Shown here: piece after piece, positions 24,000-32,906 of the stretch | How the letters are laid out: every line of letters starts with the position of its first letter | Position numbering within the stretch: position 1 is the first letter of the stretch | Assembly (NCBI GenBank): GCA_029433525.1 | Contig: JAQTIF010000001.1 | Coordinates: 1,550,001-1,614,000 of the forward strand | Source: Enterobacteriaceae bacterium ESL0689 | Lineage (GTDB): Bacteria; Pseudomonadota; Gammaproteobacteria; Enterobacterales; Enterobacteriaceae | Length of the DNA stretch: 64,000 nucleotides | Reading direction: 5' to 3' | The notes under the pieces: model-generated | What the model was told of the DNA's origin: nothing | What the model saw: the letters and a program-made list of their open reading frames with translations, nothing else | Database searches by the model: none | Translations under genes and position numbers: made by a program

Positions 24000-26864
24000 T
24001 TACCTGCTTTGACCCTGGTTTTTGCTGGCCTTGTTAATGACCCCGGTCCAGTAGGTTATTATGTTCCCAATGCGTTCGTGGTAAATGTTTTTGGCCGTGC
24101 GGGTATCGTCCAGGCTTCCCGGGAAACCATGAAGAAGAGCCTGCAGGTTCGCCGTCATATCGTCCAGAGACAGCTGCTGATAGACCGGCACCCATTCTTC
24201 TCCCTGCCGGATTTTTAGTGCCGGATTAAGAATATACTGCCCATGCAGCAGCCTCAGAAACAGCTTTTTGCCGTACGCATTTTTACTGCTGGCTTCGTGC
24301 TGTGAGAGCAGGCTGCTGATGTAATTCTGGCGTTTGCGGTTGGCGGGGAGAATGTCGTCCGGTAAATGGGCCACCCATTTTGCCAGCTGGGCGGCACTAA
24401 AGGCGAAATTGTGGATCAGCGCATTCCCCAGATGGGTATAGAACAGCGCCTGCATCAGCGTCACCAGGAACGTTTCCATATGCCGGTCGTCCAGTTTGAT
24501 GAGCCGCTCGTTCACCTGCAGCGAGAGACTCTCTGGTTTCAGCAGCGCATACAGCTGAGCGCTTTTTTGTTGTGCGTAACGCGGGGAGTGGATGGCGGTG
24601 GACAGAACGTGATGATAAGCCGCTAACCCGTCGTTGCCGGTTAAGCCAGGGTTGGCCCCCTTGTCAATGAGCTGCTGAACCAGCCCGGTGTTACCTACCC
24701 GGGCGGCGACCATCAGCGGGGTCAGGTTAAACGACGTGCGGTGATCGATGCCATAACGTTCAACATCCCGCAGTACGGCTGCCGGGTTGTTCATCGTGTA
24801 CGTCCGGAAATACTTCTGCTCCAGCAATTGCAGGCTTTTTTCCCGTGGCTGCAGGGCGGGCTTAAAATCCGAGCGGTACAGGGCATTGAACATCGGGAAC
24901 GCAGAATATATCAGGCTGTACTCCAGCGCCTGTAGCTGCGTGGCTTTGCTGGCGGTGCCGGTCAGTATCTGCGGCGTCCACTGGCGGGCTTCAGAAGGTT
25001 CAGTGATGTGCCAGGGCACGGGGCGCTGCTGGAGTATCTGCTCGCGGATTGCATCGGCCTGCTCCTGTTTCCCCTGCTTTTCCAGAAGATGGGCGGTTTT
25101 TTGCCATTCCTCAAGGCTTGACGCGGTTTCCTGAATATTCAGTTGCGCTTCCTCACGGGAGAGTGCCAGCAATGACCACAGGGGATGCTCCACATGCTGC
25201 TCGACGAGATACACGTTATGGGTGGCGCGGGTGAGCGCCACATACAGCGCGTTGGTGAAAAATTTATAAATTTCAGCCGAGCGGTCCTGTTTGTCGCGCG
25301 GGCGGGTATGGGTATAACGCGGCGCTTCATCTTCAAGCGCCGCCGGGGTTATGCCCTCACAGATATCGTCAAACGCCTGGCGGGCATGGCTGACCATGTT
25401 GAATAAAATCACCGTTTCGTATTCCAGCCCCTTGGCTTCCTGGACCGAGAATATCAGCGGGGTGTTAAACCAGCGACGGGCCTGTTCTTTTTGTTCCTGA
25501 TACATGACCACCACCGCTACGCGGTTTGAGCGTGCGGTTCTGGCGTTCAGTTCCTGTTTTATTGCCTCACGGTCTTCCAGCAGTCTGACGACGCCTTCCG
25601 CCTGACCGCAGCTTTTGACGAAGTGATGGCTTTCCCGGTCAATGGCGCTGAATCTCGCCTGCTTGAGTCGTAACAGACGGTTGGCAAGTGCGGTGACGTG
25701 CGGTGCGTTGCGGTAGTTTGCCTGTAAGATATTAATGGCGGCTTCATTGCCGCGATGCTGGTGGAAGAAAAGACTTTTGAGCGTACTCCAGGCAAAAAAG
25801 TTGGGGTGAACAATCTGATTGGCATCGCCGCAGAGCAAAAACTGGCCCGGGTGGCGTAAGGTTTTCAGGACCAGCAACAGCTGAACGGGGGTCATATCCT
25901 GGATTTCATCGATGAAAATAACATCGTAGCGGGGCGTTGCCAGCGGCAGGTACTGATGGCTGAGCAGGTTAGTATCAAAGTGCCGGGATTGTTTCAGCCA
26001 GGCAACGTAGCGCTCAAACAGCGAGTAGACCGTCTCTCGGTCATCGGCAGGGTAGAGCGACTGCCGGATACCCAGCGCCAGATAGTCCTCCCGGCGCAGC
26101 GGACCCGTATCAGACACGGTTGCCCCAATCACTCCCCGAAACTCTTCGTATAACGTATGGGCAGACCCCAGGGATGCCGTCGTCTTATTACGAGGCAACC
26201 AGTCGCTGAAAGCGCGGAAGGTCACCTCTTTGCCTTCCGGGATACGCAGGGTTTCCAGAAACTCACTCAGCGAGAGGAAGTCGATATTCTGTGCGCTATT
26301 TTCCTCGTGGCTGGTGGTATAGAGCGTACGGGCTTTTTCCACCAGAAAGGCGGAGAGGCTGAGATACAGAATGTCGCCGACGGCCTGCTTCATTTTCTCC
26401 AGTACCAGCGCTGTTTTGCCGCTGCCGGCCGAGCCGACAATCACCAGCGGCAGCGGGTGTTCGTACAACGCCTGCTGGTCATCATCAAACGACAGCATCT
26501 TATCCAGCCGGTGGAAGCGGCCATGCGACGGGTTAATGTACGTCAGGGGCTCAGCGTCAATATCATCAGGAGCCAGCACCGGCTGCAGTCGTTCTTCATC
26601 AATGACCACATTTTTGCGAATAAAACGCGACGTGTGGTAGGCATGGTTACGCAGATACTCCAGCACCAGGCAGACGGTTTCACCACGATAGCGGTAGAAG
26701 GAAAACAGCAGCCGGTCCCGGATGCTGAGGCGTGCCCGGTAAAGGTTAGTGTCAATTTTACGCACATCGGTCTGAATGAAATTATCCGCCGCGATGGCCT
26801 GCGCAAATTTTTTGTAGCCCGGAATACCTTCCGGATTGACGGTGTGGTAGAGGCAAATTTTCAT
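24000..26864 (-). CDS. Superfamily 1 helicase-like protein with C-terminal ankyrin repeat
   Basis: 954 residues. The first 85 residues (YRARLSIRDRLLFSFYRYRG, then VCLVLEYLRNHAY) resemble a RelE/ParE-type fold. Then come UvrD/Rep-type helicase motifs: Walker A GSAGSGKT (144-151), motif II DEIQD (319-323), QANYRNAP (381-388), EAKGLEYETVILF (476-488) and motif VI LYVALTRAT (540-548). An ankyrin-like repeat follows (about 711-745: TPLMVAARVGNTGLVQQLID, then KGANPG), then a helical C-terminus of about 200 residues. A GGAG site precedes ATG 26864 on the minus strand. It is a single-gene transcription unit in a mobile-DNA region. A role in nucleic acid defence or repair is possible but not shown. 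Confidence 0.75.
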   Translation of the reverse strand: MKICLYHTVNPEGIPGYKKFAQAIAADNFIQTDVRKIDTNLYRARLSIRDRLLFSFYRYRGETVCLVLEYLRNHAYHTSRFIRKNVVIDEERLQPVLAPDDIDAEPLTYINPSHGRFHRLDKMLSFDDDQQALYEHPLPLVIVGSAGSGKTALVLEKMKQAVGDILYLSLSAFLVEKARTLYTTSHEENSAQNIDFLSLSEFLETLRIPEGKEVTFRAFSDWLPRNKTTASLGSAHTLYEEFRGVIGATVSDTGPLRREDYLALGIRQSLYPADDRETVYSLFERYVAWLKQSRHFDTNLLSHQYLPLATPRYDVIFIDEIQDMTPVQLLLVLKTLRHPGQFLLCGDANQIVHPNFFAWSTLKSLFFHQHRGNEAAINILQANYRNAPHVTALANRLLRLKQARFSAIDRESHHFVKSCGQAEGVVRLLEDREAIKQELNARTARSNRVAVVVMYQEQKEQARRWFNTPLIFSVQEAKGLEYETVILFNMVSHARQAFDDICEGITPAALEDEAPRYTHTRPRDKQDRSAEIYKFFTNALYVALTRATHNVYLVEQHVEHPLWSLLALSREEAQLNIQETASSLEEWQKTAHLLEKQGKQEQADAIREQILQQRPVPWHITEPSEARQWTPQILTGTASKATQLQALEYSLIYSAFPMFNALYRSDFKPALQPREKSLQLLEQKYFRTYTMNNPAAVLRDVERYGIDHRTSFNLTPLMVAARVGNTGLVQQLIDKGANPGLTGNDGLAAYHHVLSTAIHSPRYAQQKSAQLYALLKPESLSLQVNERLIKLDDRHMETFLVTLMQALFYTHLGNALIHNFAFSAAQLAKWVAHLPDDILPANRKRQNYISSLLSQHEASSKNAYGKKLFLRLLHGQYILNPALKIRQGEEWVPVYQQLSLDDMTANLQALLHGFPGSLDDTRTAKNIYHERIGNIITYWTGVINKASKNQGQSR

Positions 26865-27110
26865 GGCCGGTGACTCCGTGGCGAAAAAAAGAGCATTGAT
26901 TTTACGGGGGAATAATCAGGTAAACAACCTCGTAAAGGTGCAGTATCCTGTTGCTTCGGCATCCCCGACATCAGCAGATTGACCACCGGAAGGTTCGTTC
27001 AGAAGGCTGCTTCTGAGCCACGTTCTCTCCCGTAGCCACGTCACATTCTCATCGACAGGCGGTTATTCCTCTCAGTCGCAACAGGTCTTCCCCGATCTCT
27101 GCTGCGCCGA
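26865..27110. other. Divergent promoter region
   Basis: About 250 bases between the divergent helicase and DUF2913-like genes. It holds the promoters of both and no gene that I can support. Confidence 0.5.
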
Positions 27111-27116
27111 TATAAT
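27111..27116 (+). promoter_or_regulatory. Consensus -10 box close to the start codon
   Basis: A perfect TATAAT ends 6 bases before ATG 27123. Transcription would begin at or next to the start codon, giving a leaderless or nearly leaderless mRNA. A -35 box at the right distance (TTCCCC) is weak. Confidence 0.4.
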
Positions 27117-27122
27117 TTCTGA

Positions 27123-27401
27123 ATGAAAAAAGTTCACGATACCTTACCCCCGGAACAAACCGTCACGGCACTGGCACATTTTGCATGGTGCGCCCTTGTC
27201 GCCTTACGTACCGCTCAGCAGGATGGTCAGGCGCTGTCGCCACTCAGCACGCACGCATTTTTGCTGCGCTGGCTTACGACGGTACAGAAGCAAAAACGGT
27301 TTCCGCGTGCAATCGCATCCGATATTGAGAGTCTGGTTGTACTGGGGCGCCAGAAAGGTCCTGCCGCAAGTTTATTCAGTCGTCTGGAATATCTCTGGTC
27401 T
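27123..27401 (+). pseudogene. DUF2913-like gene, 5' exon split by group II intron
   Basis: The first 93 codons encode TVTALAHFAWCALVALRTAQ, then LSTHAFLLRWLTTVQKQKRF, then LFSRLEYLWS. They end at the intron boundary, exactly between codons. The apparent continuation VRHEVA is intron sequence. Joined to 29793-30125 the frame gives about 203 residues with an SCSGPVSAQSDLYRLTYAIEQL continuation, matching the layout I recall for the DUF2913 family (function unknown). If the intron splices, the gene could still be expressed. Without splicing it is truncated at 99 residues. Confidence 0.7.
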
Positions 27402-28015
27402 GTGCGACATGAGGTCGCTTAGTTAATTGTTCCAGCCATAAATGGTAAGGGAACCTGATGTTCCGTCATCAGTAGCCTACCGGCACATGCAGGATAGGTA
27501 ACTGACTTGTGTGAAGCTGCCGGGACAACGTAGCTGGCCTTTCTCTGGCTACCTCTGAACCGTGAGGTCAGGGGGACCTCTGCGAGCATCATGCGGATGC
27601 AGCGCAAGGCTGGGTGGTATGACTAACATAGGTGAACTGCTGATAAACATCGTTAGATATAACAAGCCAAAGATGCTGACAGGCTTGAACCAAAAGGTAT
27701 GCGGCTGGTTGTTTCATAGTCTATGGGAACACACGGGCAATAAGCCGCCGGTGAAAAGGCAGAGTCTAACCCACTCTTGTTAATTAAGCGGAACATGGTA
27801 AGCCCGTATCACTGCCTCAAAAGGCAGGAAAACCGTAAGGAATGCTGTTAGTGGTGCGGGTAAAGGAGTGTGGAAAAAGCGAATGCCGCTCTGTAATGAA
27901 GCGGACAGAGATTGAGCCGCCCGGTAACATCATCTCACGCGAAAGCGGGCTGACTTCCACAGGGTCTTTCGTTGCGAGATAACTTGTCCAACTTTCTTAA
28001 AGGAGGGAATTGCAG

Positions 28016-29710
28016 ATGACTACGCAAAATACTTGCGCGGGTGCACCCTCACACGAATCGGTTATATGGCCCGGTATTAACTGGGAAAAATGTCACTGTG
28101 AAGTGAGAAAGCTACAGGTGCGTATCGCAAAGGCGACACGGGAAGGGAGGCATGGGAAGGTAAAGTCCTTACAGTGGATCCTGACCCACTCGTTCAGTGG
28201 CAAAGCATTAGCCGTCAAACGAGTTACTGAAAATAAGGGTAGTAAAACAGCGGGGGTTGATAAGATAAAATGGTTAACACCCGGAGCCAAATCTCAGGCC
28301 ATATTGTCACTCAGGCGGCACGGGTACTCCCCTTTGCCGCTGAAACGCGTTTATATTCCAAAATCCAACGGTAAAAACCGACCTCTGGGGATCCCAACGA
28401 TGAAAGACCGCGCCATGCACGCTCTCTACCTGCTGGCTCTGGAACCTGTCGCGGAAACTACAGCGGATCGGCGCTCATTCGGATTTCGCACCGGAAGATG
28501 CACGGCGGATGCTATAGAACAATGTTTCAACAGCCTCGCCAAAAAGAACTCGGCACAATGGGTTCTGGAAGGTGATATAATAGGCTGTTTTGACAATATA
28601 AGTCATAGCTGGCTGTTGAACCATATTCCGATGGATCGCAAGATTCTGGAGATGTGGTTAAAAGTCGGTTATATCGAAAATCAGCAATTCTATCCGGTTC
28701 AAGCCGGGACTCCACAGGGGGGAATAATCTCTCCCACTCTGGCGAATATGGTTCTTGATGGATTGGAAGCCATACTGGATTCCCATTTTGACAAGGTAAC
28801 GGCTCGTCCCTGTAAAAAGGTGAACTATATCCGCTACGCGGATGATTTCATCATAACCGGGGACTCGAAAGAAACCCTGACAAATGAAGTCGTTCCACTT
28901 GTTGAACGGTTTATGCGGGAAAGAGGTCTCACTTTGTCATCAGAGAAAACCCGGATAATTCACATCAACGATGGATTTGACTTCCTCGGGCAGAATATTC
29001 GCAAGTATGGCAGCAAGCTTCTGATTAAGCCATCTAAAGCGAATACAGCAGATTTTCTGGCTAAAGTGCGCTCAACGATAAAAGGGAACAAGACAACCAG
29101 CCAGCAAAATTTAATCTGGCGTCTTAATCCCATGATTCGGGGATGGGCAAACTACCATCAACACGTTGTTTCAAAAGAAATCTTCGAACGTGTTGATCAT
29201 GAGATCTGGCGTGCATTATGGCAATGGTGTAAGCGCCGACATTCACAGAAAGGTAGACGATGGATTAAAGATCGTTATTTTCATACTGTGAAGGGATGTG
29301 ATTGGATCTTTGCAGAAAAAGGGGCCCAGGTTTCCTCAGGCCCCCTTTTGTGTCTGCGTAAAGCATCGGATACGCAAATAAGGCGGCATACGGTGCTGAA
29401 ACTGGACGCCTGCATATTCGACCCTCGATGGGAGATATATTTTGAGAAACGACTTACCCTCAAACTAGTGAACTCATTGAAAGGTCGGAAAAAGCTGCTA
29501 AACATTCTGTTAAGCCAGAACGGGAAATGTCCTGTCTGCCACGAAACCATTACATCTGATAGCGGATGGGTTGTTCACCACCTTGTCAAACGTGTCGATG
29601 GTGGAAGCGACAGAAGCACCAATCTTGTTATGACTCATCCAGACTGTCATCACCAAATCCATGCCAATACTCTGGCAGTAGTGAAACCGGCCCGCGAAAG
29701 CGGGCTTTGA
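28016..29710 (+). CDS. ltrA: Group II intron reverse transcriptase/maturase with HNH domain
   Basis: 564 residues from ATG 28016, placed 9 bases after AGGAGG (28001-28006). The N-terminal maturase region is followed by reverse transcriptase blocks: KRVYIPKSNGKNRPLGIPTM, then GFRTGRCTADAIEQ, then LEGDIIGCFDNISH, then GTPQGGIISPTLANM, and the catalytic YADD at residues 274-277. A domain X/thumb region (WRLNPMIRGWANYHQHVV) and a C-terminal HNH endonuclease with zinc-binding Cys pairs (CPVC near residue 505, HHLVKRVDGG, DCHHQIH) follow. It would splice the intron and insert it into DNA by target-primed reverse transcription. All key residues are present. Confidence 0.96.
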   Translation: MTTQNTCAGAPSHESVIWPGINWEKCHCEVRKLQVRIAKATREGRHGKVKSLQWILTHSFSGKALAVKRVTENKGSKTAGVDKIKWLTPGAKSQAILSLRRHGYSPLPLKRVYIPKSNGKNRPLGIPTMKDRAMHALYLLALEPVAETTADRRSFGFRTGRCTADAIEQCFNSLAKKNSAQWVLEGDIIGCFDNISHSWLLNHIPMDRKILEMWLKVGYIENQQFYPVQAGTPQGGIISPTLANMVLDGLEAILDSHFDKVTARPCKKVNYIRYADDFIITGDSKETLTNEVVPLVERFMRERGLTLSSEKTRIIHINDGFDFLGQNIRKYGSKLLIKPSKANTADFLAKVRSTIKGNKTTSQQNLIWRLNPMIRGWANYHQHVVSKEIFERVDHEIWRALWQWCKRRHSQKGRRWIKDRYFHTVKGCDWIFAEKGAQVSSGPLLCLRKASDTQIRRHTVLKLDACIFDPRWEIYFEKRLTLKLVNSLKGRKKLLNILLSQNGKCPVCHETITSDSGWVVHHLVKRVDGGSDRSTNLVMTHPDCHHQIHANTLAVVKPARESGL

Positions 29711-29717
29711 AAGGCTT

Positions 29718-29751
29718 GAGCGGAGTGCGGTGAAAGTCGCACGCTCCGTTC
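29718..29751 (+). ncRNA. Group II intron domain V
   Basis: A 34-base hairpin, GAGCGGAGTGCGG-TGAAAG-TCGCACGCTCCGTTC in form, with the AGC-type catalytic triad region and GAAA-like tetraloop, followed by domain VI with the branch-point A. It is the catalytic core of the ribozyme. Confidence 0.88.
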
Positions 29752-29792
29752 TTAGGGGAGGATGGACCAGTAATGGTCTGTCCTTACCCGAC

Positions 29793-30125
29793 TCGTGCAG
29801 CGGACCGGTGTCTGCGCAGTCGGATTTGTATCGGTTGACGTACGCAATTGAACAGCTTAAATCGCAGGGCTGGGTCAATGCGGTGGTAAGTGACAGGGAC
29901 TGGGACAATGACGCGGCTCTGCTCCAGGAATACCGCGGAACTAATGCACTACTGGTAAGGAAGTCAGCAGTAACCTGTGGATTTTCAGATGAGGGCAAGC
30001 TGATGGCACCGGTGGAATTTCTGGTGACGGGTGATTTGTCAGCCTGTATGGCGGTTTTCCAAGCCCATGCACTCCCTTTAGCCATAATGGCATCGAACCG
30101 GATCGCATTACATCCTGAGCAATAG
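29793..30125 (+). pseudogene. DUF2913-like gene, 3' exon
   Basis: 110 codons that continue the frame of 27123-27401 after intron removal: SCSGPVSAQSDLYRLTYAIE, then GWVNAVVSDRDWDND, then a C-terminus ending RIALHPEQ. The open frame backwards into 29730 is intron domain V/VI sequence. See the 5' exon for the joined product. Confidence 0.7.
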
Positions 30126-30805
30126 AACAAACATTCGCAACGCATTAGCCAGTCTGATCACTACCCATTTCCAGAATGGAGGCTATCCAGGTCATGCTTA
30201 CCTCCTGGTATTGAGGCATGTATAAAGGGCAGCTGCGACATTTCCTTTCTTCTGGCGAAAACAAAGAAGCCCCGTTTAAGTGAATAATAAAAAATGATGA
30301 AAACCTGAAAATGTCGTCAATTTTCACATGCTCAGTCATGTCCGGCTTCACATTTTTCGATAAAAATACAAAACCAGAGATTTCACGCGATTGGTGGTAT
30401 TTCGCACAGATATGTTCCCTAAGCTAAACTGATCATTTGCTGCACACCCTTATTCCACAGGGCTTGAAGGGGTTATGCGAGAAAATTCTTATAAATCAGA
30501 AAGATGATCTTTTTTTGTTAAAGGCCAGAAATGTAAAGGTTTGTTACATTTTTTCATTTCCGATCGGGAAGCGAACGTTCCTATACTCCCGCTATTGGGT
30601 CTTATCCGAAATTTTTCATTTCAGACAAATACTCAAAGTACAGTGTCGGCATGCTGGTGGATGGAATGCGCCCGCTTTTTAGTTCCGGGATTTTTATTTA
30701 CGTCGGATGACGCGAACCGGAAAGTTGTTCTGGCAGGGTAATTTTTTCTTATTTATTTCTCACTGGCATTGACCGTTTCTATTACTCCATAGAACAGGGA
30801 CAGCC
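30126..30805. other. Long leader region upstream of the T6SS operon
   Basis: About 680 bases without a supportable gene. It is A/T-rich and presumably carries the promoter(s) of the tssB operon. TATACT occurs at 30583-30588 without a good -35. I did not find a convincing sigma-54 site or operator. Confidence 0.5.
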
Positions 30806-31306
30806 ATGTCTAACTCTTCCTTTCAGTCCGAAATCCCTAAAGCACGTATTAATCTCAAACTCGATTTGCATACGGGTGGCGCGAGCAAGAAAACGGAGCT
30901 CCCCCTGAAATTGCTCGTGGCGGGCGACTTCAGTAATGGCCAGGAGTCTGCCCCCCTGTCTGAGCGCAAAAAAGTTGATTTAAATAAAAATAATTTTGAT
31001 GCGGTGTTATCCGAATATTCCCCAAAAGTCAATCTTACCGTTAAAAACACGCTGGCTGATGATGGCAGTGAAGACAACATTAGTCTGACCTTCCGGAGCA
31101 TGAAGGACTTCTCCCCGGAACAGGTATCCCGTCAAATCCCTCAGCTGAAGGCCATGCTTTCCATGCGCAACCTGCTGCGCGATTTAAAAGCGAACCTGCT
31201 GGACAATCAGGCTTTCCGAAAGGAGCTGGAAAAAATTCTGCTCGACCCGGCGTTAAGTGCAGAACTCAGAGCTGAACTTTCAGCCCTGGCACCGAAACAG
31301 CCATAA
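30806..31306 (+). CDS. tssB: TssB contractile sheath small subunit
   Basis: 166 residues. The N-terminal half has the TssB/VipA pattern (PKARINLKLDLHTGGA, then ELPLKLLVAGDFSN), followed by LTFRSMKDFSPEQVSRQIPQ and the helical RNLLRDLKANLLDN. TssB and TssC form the cytoplasmic sheath that contracts to propel the Hcp tube. It opens the T6SS operon, 40 bases before tssC. Length fits the family (about 160-170). Confidence 0.96.
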   Translation: MSNSSFQSEIPKARINLKLDLHTGGASKKTELPLKLLVAGDFSNGQESAPLSERKKVDLNKNNFDAVLSEYSPKVNLTVKNTLADDGSEDNISLTFRSMKDFSPEQVSRQIPQLKAMLSMRNLLRDLKANLLDNQAFRKELEKILLDPALSAELRAELSALAPKQP

Positions 31307-31346
31307 CGGTCACTGATGATTTAACGGATTAATGAGGAAGATGCTG

Positions 31347-32888
31347 ATGTCTGTAAAAAATGAGAATGCGGCTGGTGGCGAAAGCGTGGTGCTGGAACGT
31401 CCTGCAGCAAGTGGGGTTTATGCGTCCCTGTTTGAAAAAATCAACCTGAACCCGGTGTCCGAGCTGAGTGCGCTGGATATCTGGCAGGATGCACAGGCGA
31501 TGTCGGATGCGACTGCGGATGAGCGTCTGACGGCGGAGATGCAGGTGTTCCTGGAGTGTCTGACAAAATCGGGGTCAAAAGTTGAAAAACTCGACAAAAA
31601 CCTGATTGACCACCATATCGCAGAGCTGGACTACCAGATTAGCCGTCAGCTGGATGCTGTGATGCACAGCGAAGAATTCCAGGCGGTGGAGAGCCTGTGG
31701 CGCGGCGTGAAATCCCTGATCGACAAAACCGATTTCCGTCAGAACGTGAAGGTTGAGTTGCTGGATATGTCAAAAGAAGACCTGCGTCAGGACTTCGAAG
31801 ACAGTCCGGAAATCATTCAGAGTGGACTGTATAAACATACATATATCGATGAGTATGACACCCCGGGCGGTGAGCCGATTGCCGCGCTGATTTCTGCCTA
31901 CGAGTTTGATGCGTCTGCGCAGGATGTTGCCCTGCTACGCAATATTTCAAAAGTGTCTGCCGCTGCCCACATGCCGTTTATCGGCTCCGCCGGCCCGAAA
32001 TTCTTCCTGAAAGACAGCATGGAGGAAGTGGCAGCCATCAAAGATATTGGTAACTACTTCGACCGTGCGGAGTACATCAAGTGGAAATCCTTCCGCGAGA
32101 CGGACGATGCCCGCTATATCGGCCTCGTGATGCCGCGCGTGCTGGGTCGCCTGCCGTATGGCCCGGACACCGTGCCGGTGCGCAGCTTCAACTACGTTGA
32201 AGAAGTGAAGGGTCCGGATCATGACAAATACCTGTGGACCAACGCCTCGTTTGCCTTTGCATCCAACATGGTTCGCAGCTTTATTAATAACGGCTGGTGT
32301 GTGCAAATTCGTGGCCCGCAGGCGGGTGGTGCCGTCCAGGACTTACCAATCCATCTGTATGACCTGGGCACCGGCAATCAGGTCAAGATCCCGTCAGAAG
32401 TGATGATCCCGGAAACCCGCGAATTTGAATTTGCCAACCTCGGTTTCATTCCGCTGTCCTACTACAAGAATCGCGATTACAGCTGCTTCTTCAGCGCTAA
32501 CTCTACCCAGAAGCCGGCACTGTATGACACCGCGGATGCCACGGCCAACAGCCGTATCAACGCCCGTCTGCCGTACATTTTCCTGCTGTCCCGTATTGCG
32601 CATTACCTGAAGCTTATCCAGCGCGAAAATATTGGCACCACCAAAGACCGCCGTCTGCTGGAGCTTGAGCTCAACACCTGGGTGCGCAGCCTGGTGACCG
32701 AAATGACCGACCCTGGCGACGAGCTTCAGGCTTCCCACCCGCTGCGCGATGCGAAAGTGGTGGTGGAAGACATCGAAGACAACCCGGGTTTCTTCCGCGT
32801 GAAGCTGTATGCCGTGCCGCACTTCCAGGTGGAAGGGATGGACGTCAACCTGTCACTGGTTTCCCAGATGCCGAAAGCCAAATCGTAA
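31347..32888 (+). CDS. tssC: TssC contractile sheath large subunit
   Basis: 513 residues from ATG 31347, preceded by GAGGAAG; an in-frame ATG at 31332 is upstream of that site. Family segments: AVESLWRGVKSLIDKTDFRQ, then EYDTPGGEPIAALISAYEF, then FIGSAGPKFF, then ARYIGLVMPRVLGRLPYG, then WTNASFAFASNMVRSF, then SRIAHYLKLIQRENIG. It partners TssB in the sheath and exposes the N-terminal interface recognised by ClpV after contraction. Confidence 0.97.
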   Translation: MSVKNENAAGGESVVLERPAASGVYASLFEKINLNPVSELSALDIWQDAQAMSDATADERLTAEMQVFLECLTKSGSKVEKLDKNLIDHHIAELDYQISRQLDAVMHSEEFQAVESLWRGVKSLIDKTDFRQNVKVELLDMSKEDLRQDFEDSPEIIQSGLYKHTYIDEYDTPGGEPIAALISAYEFDASAQDVALLRNISKVSAAAHMPFIGSAGPKFFLKDSMEEVAAIKDIGNYFDRAEYIKWKSFRETDDARYIGLVMPRVLGRLPYGPDTVPVRSFNYVEEVKGPDHDKYLWTNASFAFASNMVRSFINNGWCVQIRGPQAGGAVQDLPIHLYDLGTGNQVKIPSEVMIPETREFEFANLGFIPLSYYKNRDYSCFFSANSTQKPALYDTADATANSRINARLPYIFLLSRIAHYLKLIQRENIGTTKDRRLLELELNTWVRSLVTEMTDPGDELQASHPLRDAKVVVEDIEDNPGFFRVKLYAVPHFQVEGMDVNLSLVSQMPKAKS

Positions 32889-32906
32889 GGCGAGGGGAAA
32901 TCAGGG

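Larger units (their letters stand above)
27402..29792 (+). mobile_element. Group II intron with reverse transcriptase/maturase
   Basis: The 5' end GTGCGACAT fits the GUGYG consensus. The 3' end lies after the bulged-A helix (domain VI, about 29753-29790) and finishes in CCGAC, fitting the AY consensus. Domain V is at 29718-29751. About 600 bases of structured RNA precede the intron-encoded protein at 28016-29710. Removing 27402-29792 (2391 bases) joins the flanking sequence into one open frame in phase, which strongly supports both boundaries. The element is a self-splicing, retrohoming RNA, inserted in a DUF2913-like gene. Confidence 0.92.

Noticed and set aside
26157..26873. 238-codon frame opposite the helicase-ankyrin gene
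   Set aside because: It is antisense to clear helicase motifs and is a shadow frame.
29510..30145. 211-codon minus-strand frame across the intron 3' end
   Set aside because: It crosses domain V and the exon joint on the opposite strand and cannot be a real gene alongside them.
30400..30805. Sigma-54 promoter for the T6SS operon
   Set aside because: TGGCATTGACC near 30765 superficially resembles the -24 element but lacks a correctly spaced TTGC -12 element.
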